From CAZVFE01 sp964626405 (GTDB lineage: Bacteria; Bacteroidota; Bacteroidia; Cytophagales; Spirosomataceae), in assembly GCA_964626405.1 (NCBI GenBank), contig CAZVFE010000040.1, positions 1 through 15,149 of the forward strand: 15,149 nucleotides of DNA. The letters run 5' to 3'. Below are positions 15,140-15,149 of the stretch, one piece after another. A program made the translations under genes and the position numbers. Positions within the stretch are counted from its first letter, which is position 1. Each line of letters begins with the position of its first letter. Under the pieces are notes generated by a model. The model had not been told where the DNA came from and ran no database searches. It worked only from the letters and a program-made list of their open reading frames with translations.

Positions 15140-15149
15140 CAAAAATCGG

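Noticed and set aside
1..15149. Mobile elements, CRISPR, tRNA or rRNA genes, defence or secretion islands
   Set aside because: No transposase or integrase, spaced direct repeats, cloverleaf or compositional break was seen; gene content and base composition are uniform and housekeeping-like.

Overview
The window looks like ordinary chromosome from a low-GC member of the Bacteroidota, most likely Cytophagia- or Flavobacteriia-like. The signs are a very AT-rich sequence, several upstream elements matching the Bacteroidota -7 motif TAnnTTTG, almost no Shine-Dalgarno sites, secreted proteins whose signal peptides end in Phe-Ala-Gln, a DUF4954 protein, and a dehydrogenase-first (FadN-type) beta-oxidation enzyme. 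The exact genus cannot be read from this. A run of 100 Ns (13035-13134) marks a scaffold gap, so this is a draft or metagenome assembly. There are no tRNA, rRNA, CRISPR or mobile-element features, and no gene-free stretch over 300 bases apart from the gap.

Layout. 1-84: tail of an unidentified plus-strand gene. 81-834 (minus): an ECF sigma factor followed by an overlapping, easily missed 59-codon gene. 1021-1977 (plus): a secreted protein made of three copies of a roughly 85-residue domain, transcribed divergently from the sigma gene. 4161 to 1979 (minus): a tight operon of a small exported unknown protein, asd (aspartate-semialdehyde dehydrogenase) and pdxJ (pyridoxine 5'-phosphate synthase). 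4790-4212 (minus): 5-formyltetrahydrofolate cyclo-ligase with its own candidate promoter. 8384-4864 (minus): the fadN-fadA beta-oxidation pair, ending at a clear intrinsic terminator. 11314-8450 (minus): full-length gcvP. 11461 (plus) into the gap: an exported M28 zinc aminopeptidase with a PA-like insert. 15104 (minus) into the gap: a DUF4954 protein. The last two converge on the gap and both lose their 3' ends there.

Functional themes. Asd makes the branch-point intermediate for lysine/diaminopimelate, threonine and methionine. PdxJ makes the vitamin B6 ring, and GcvP needs pyridoxal phosphate. The glycine cleavage reaction loads one-carbon units onto tetrahydrofolate, and the cyclo-ligase returns 5-formyl-tetrahydrofolate to the same pool. 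FadN and FadA give three of the four steps of a beta-oxidation cycle, with no acyl-CoA dehydrogenase in the window. Most of this is housekeeping. The least explained parts are the small gene overlapping the sigma factor, the triplicated secreted protein opposite it, the exported unknown in front of asd, and the DUF4954 protein.
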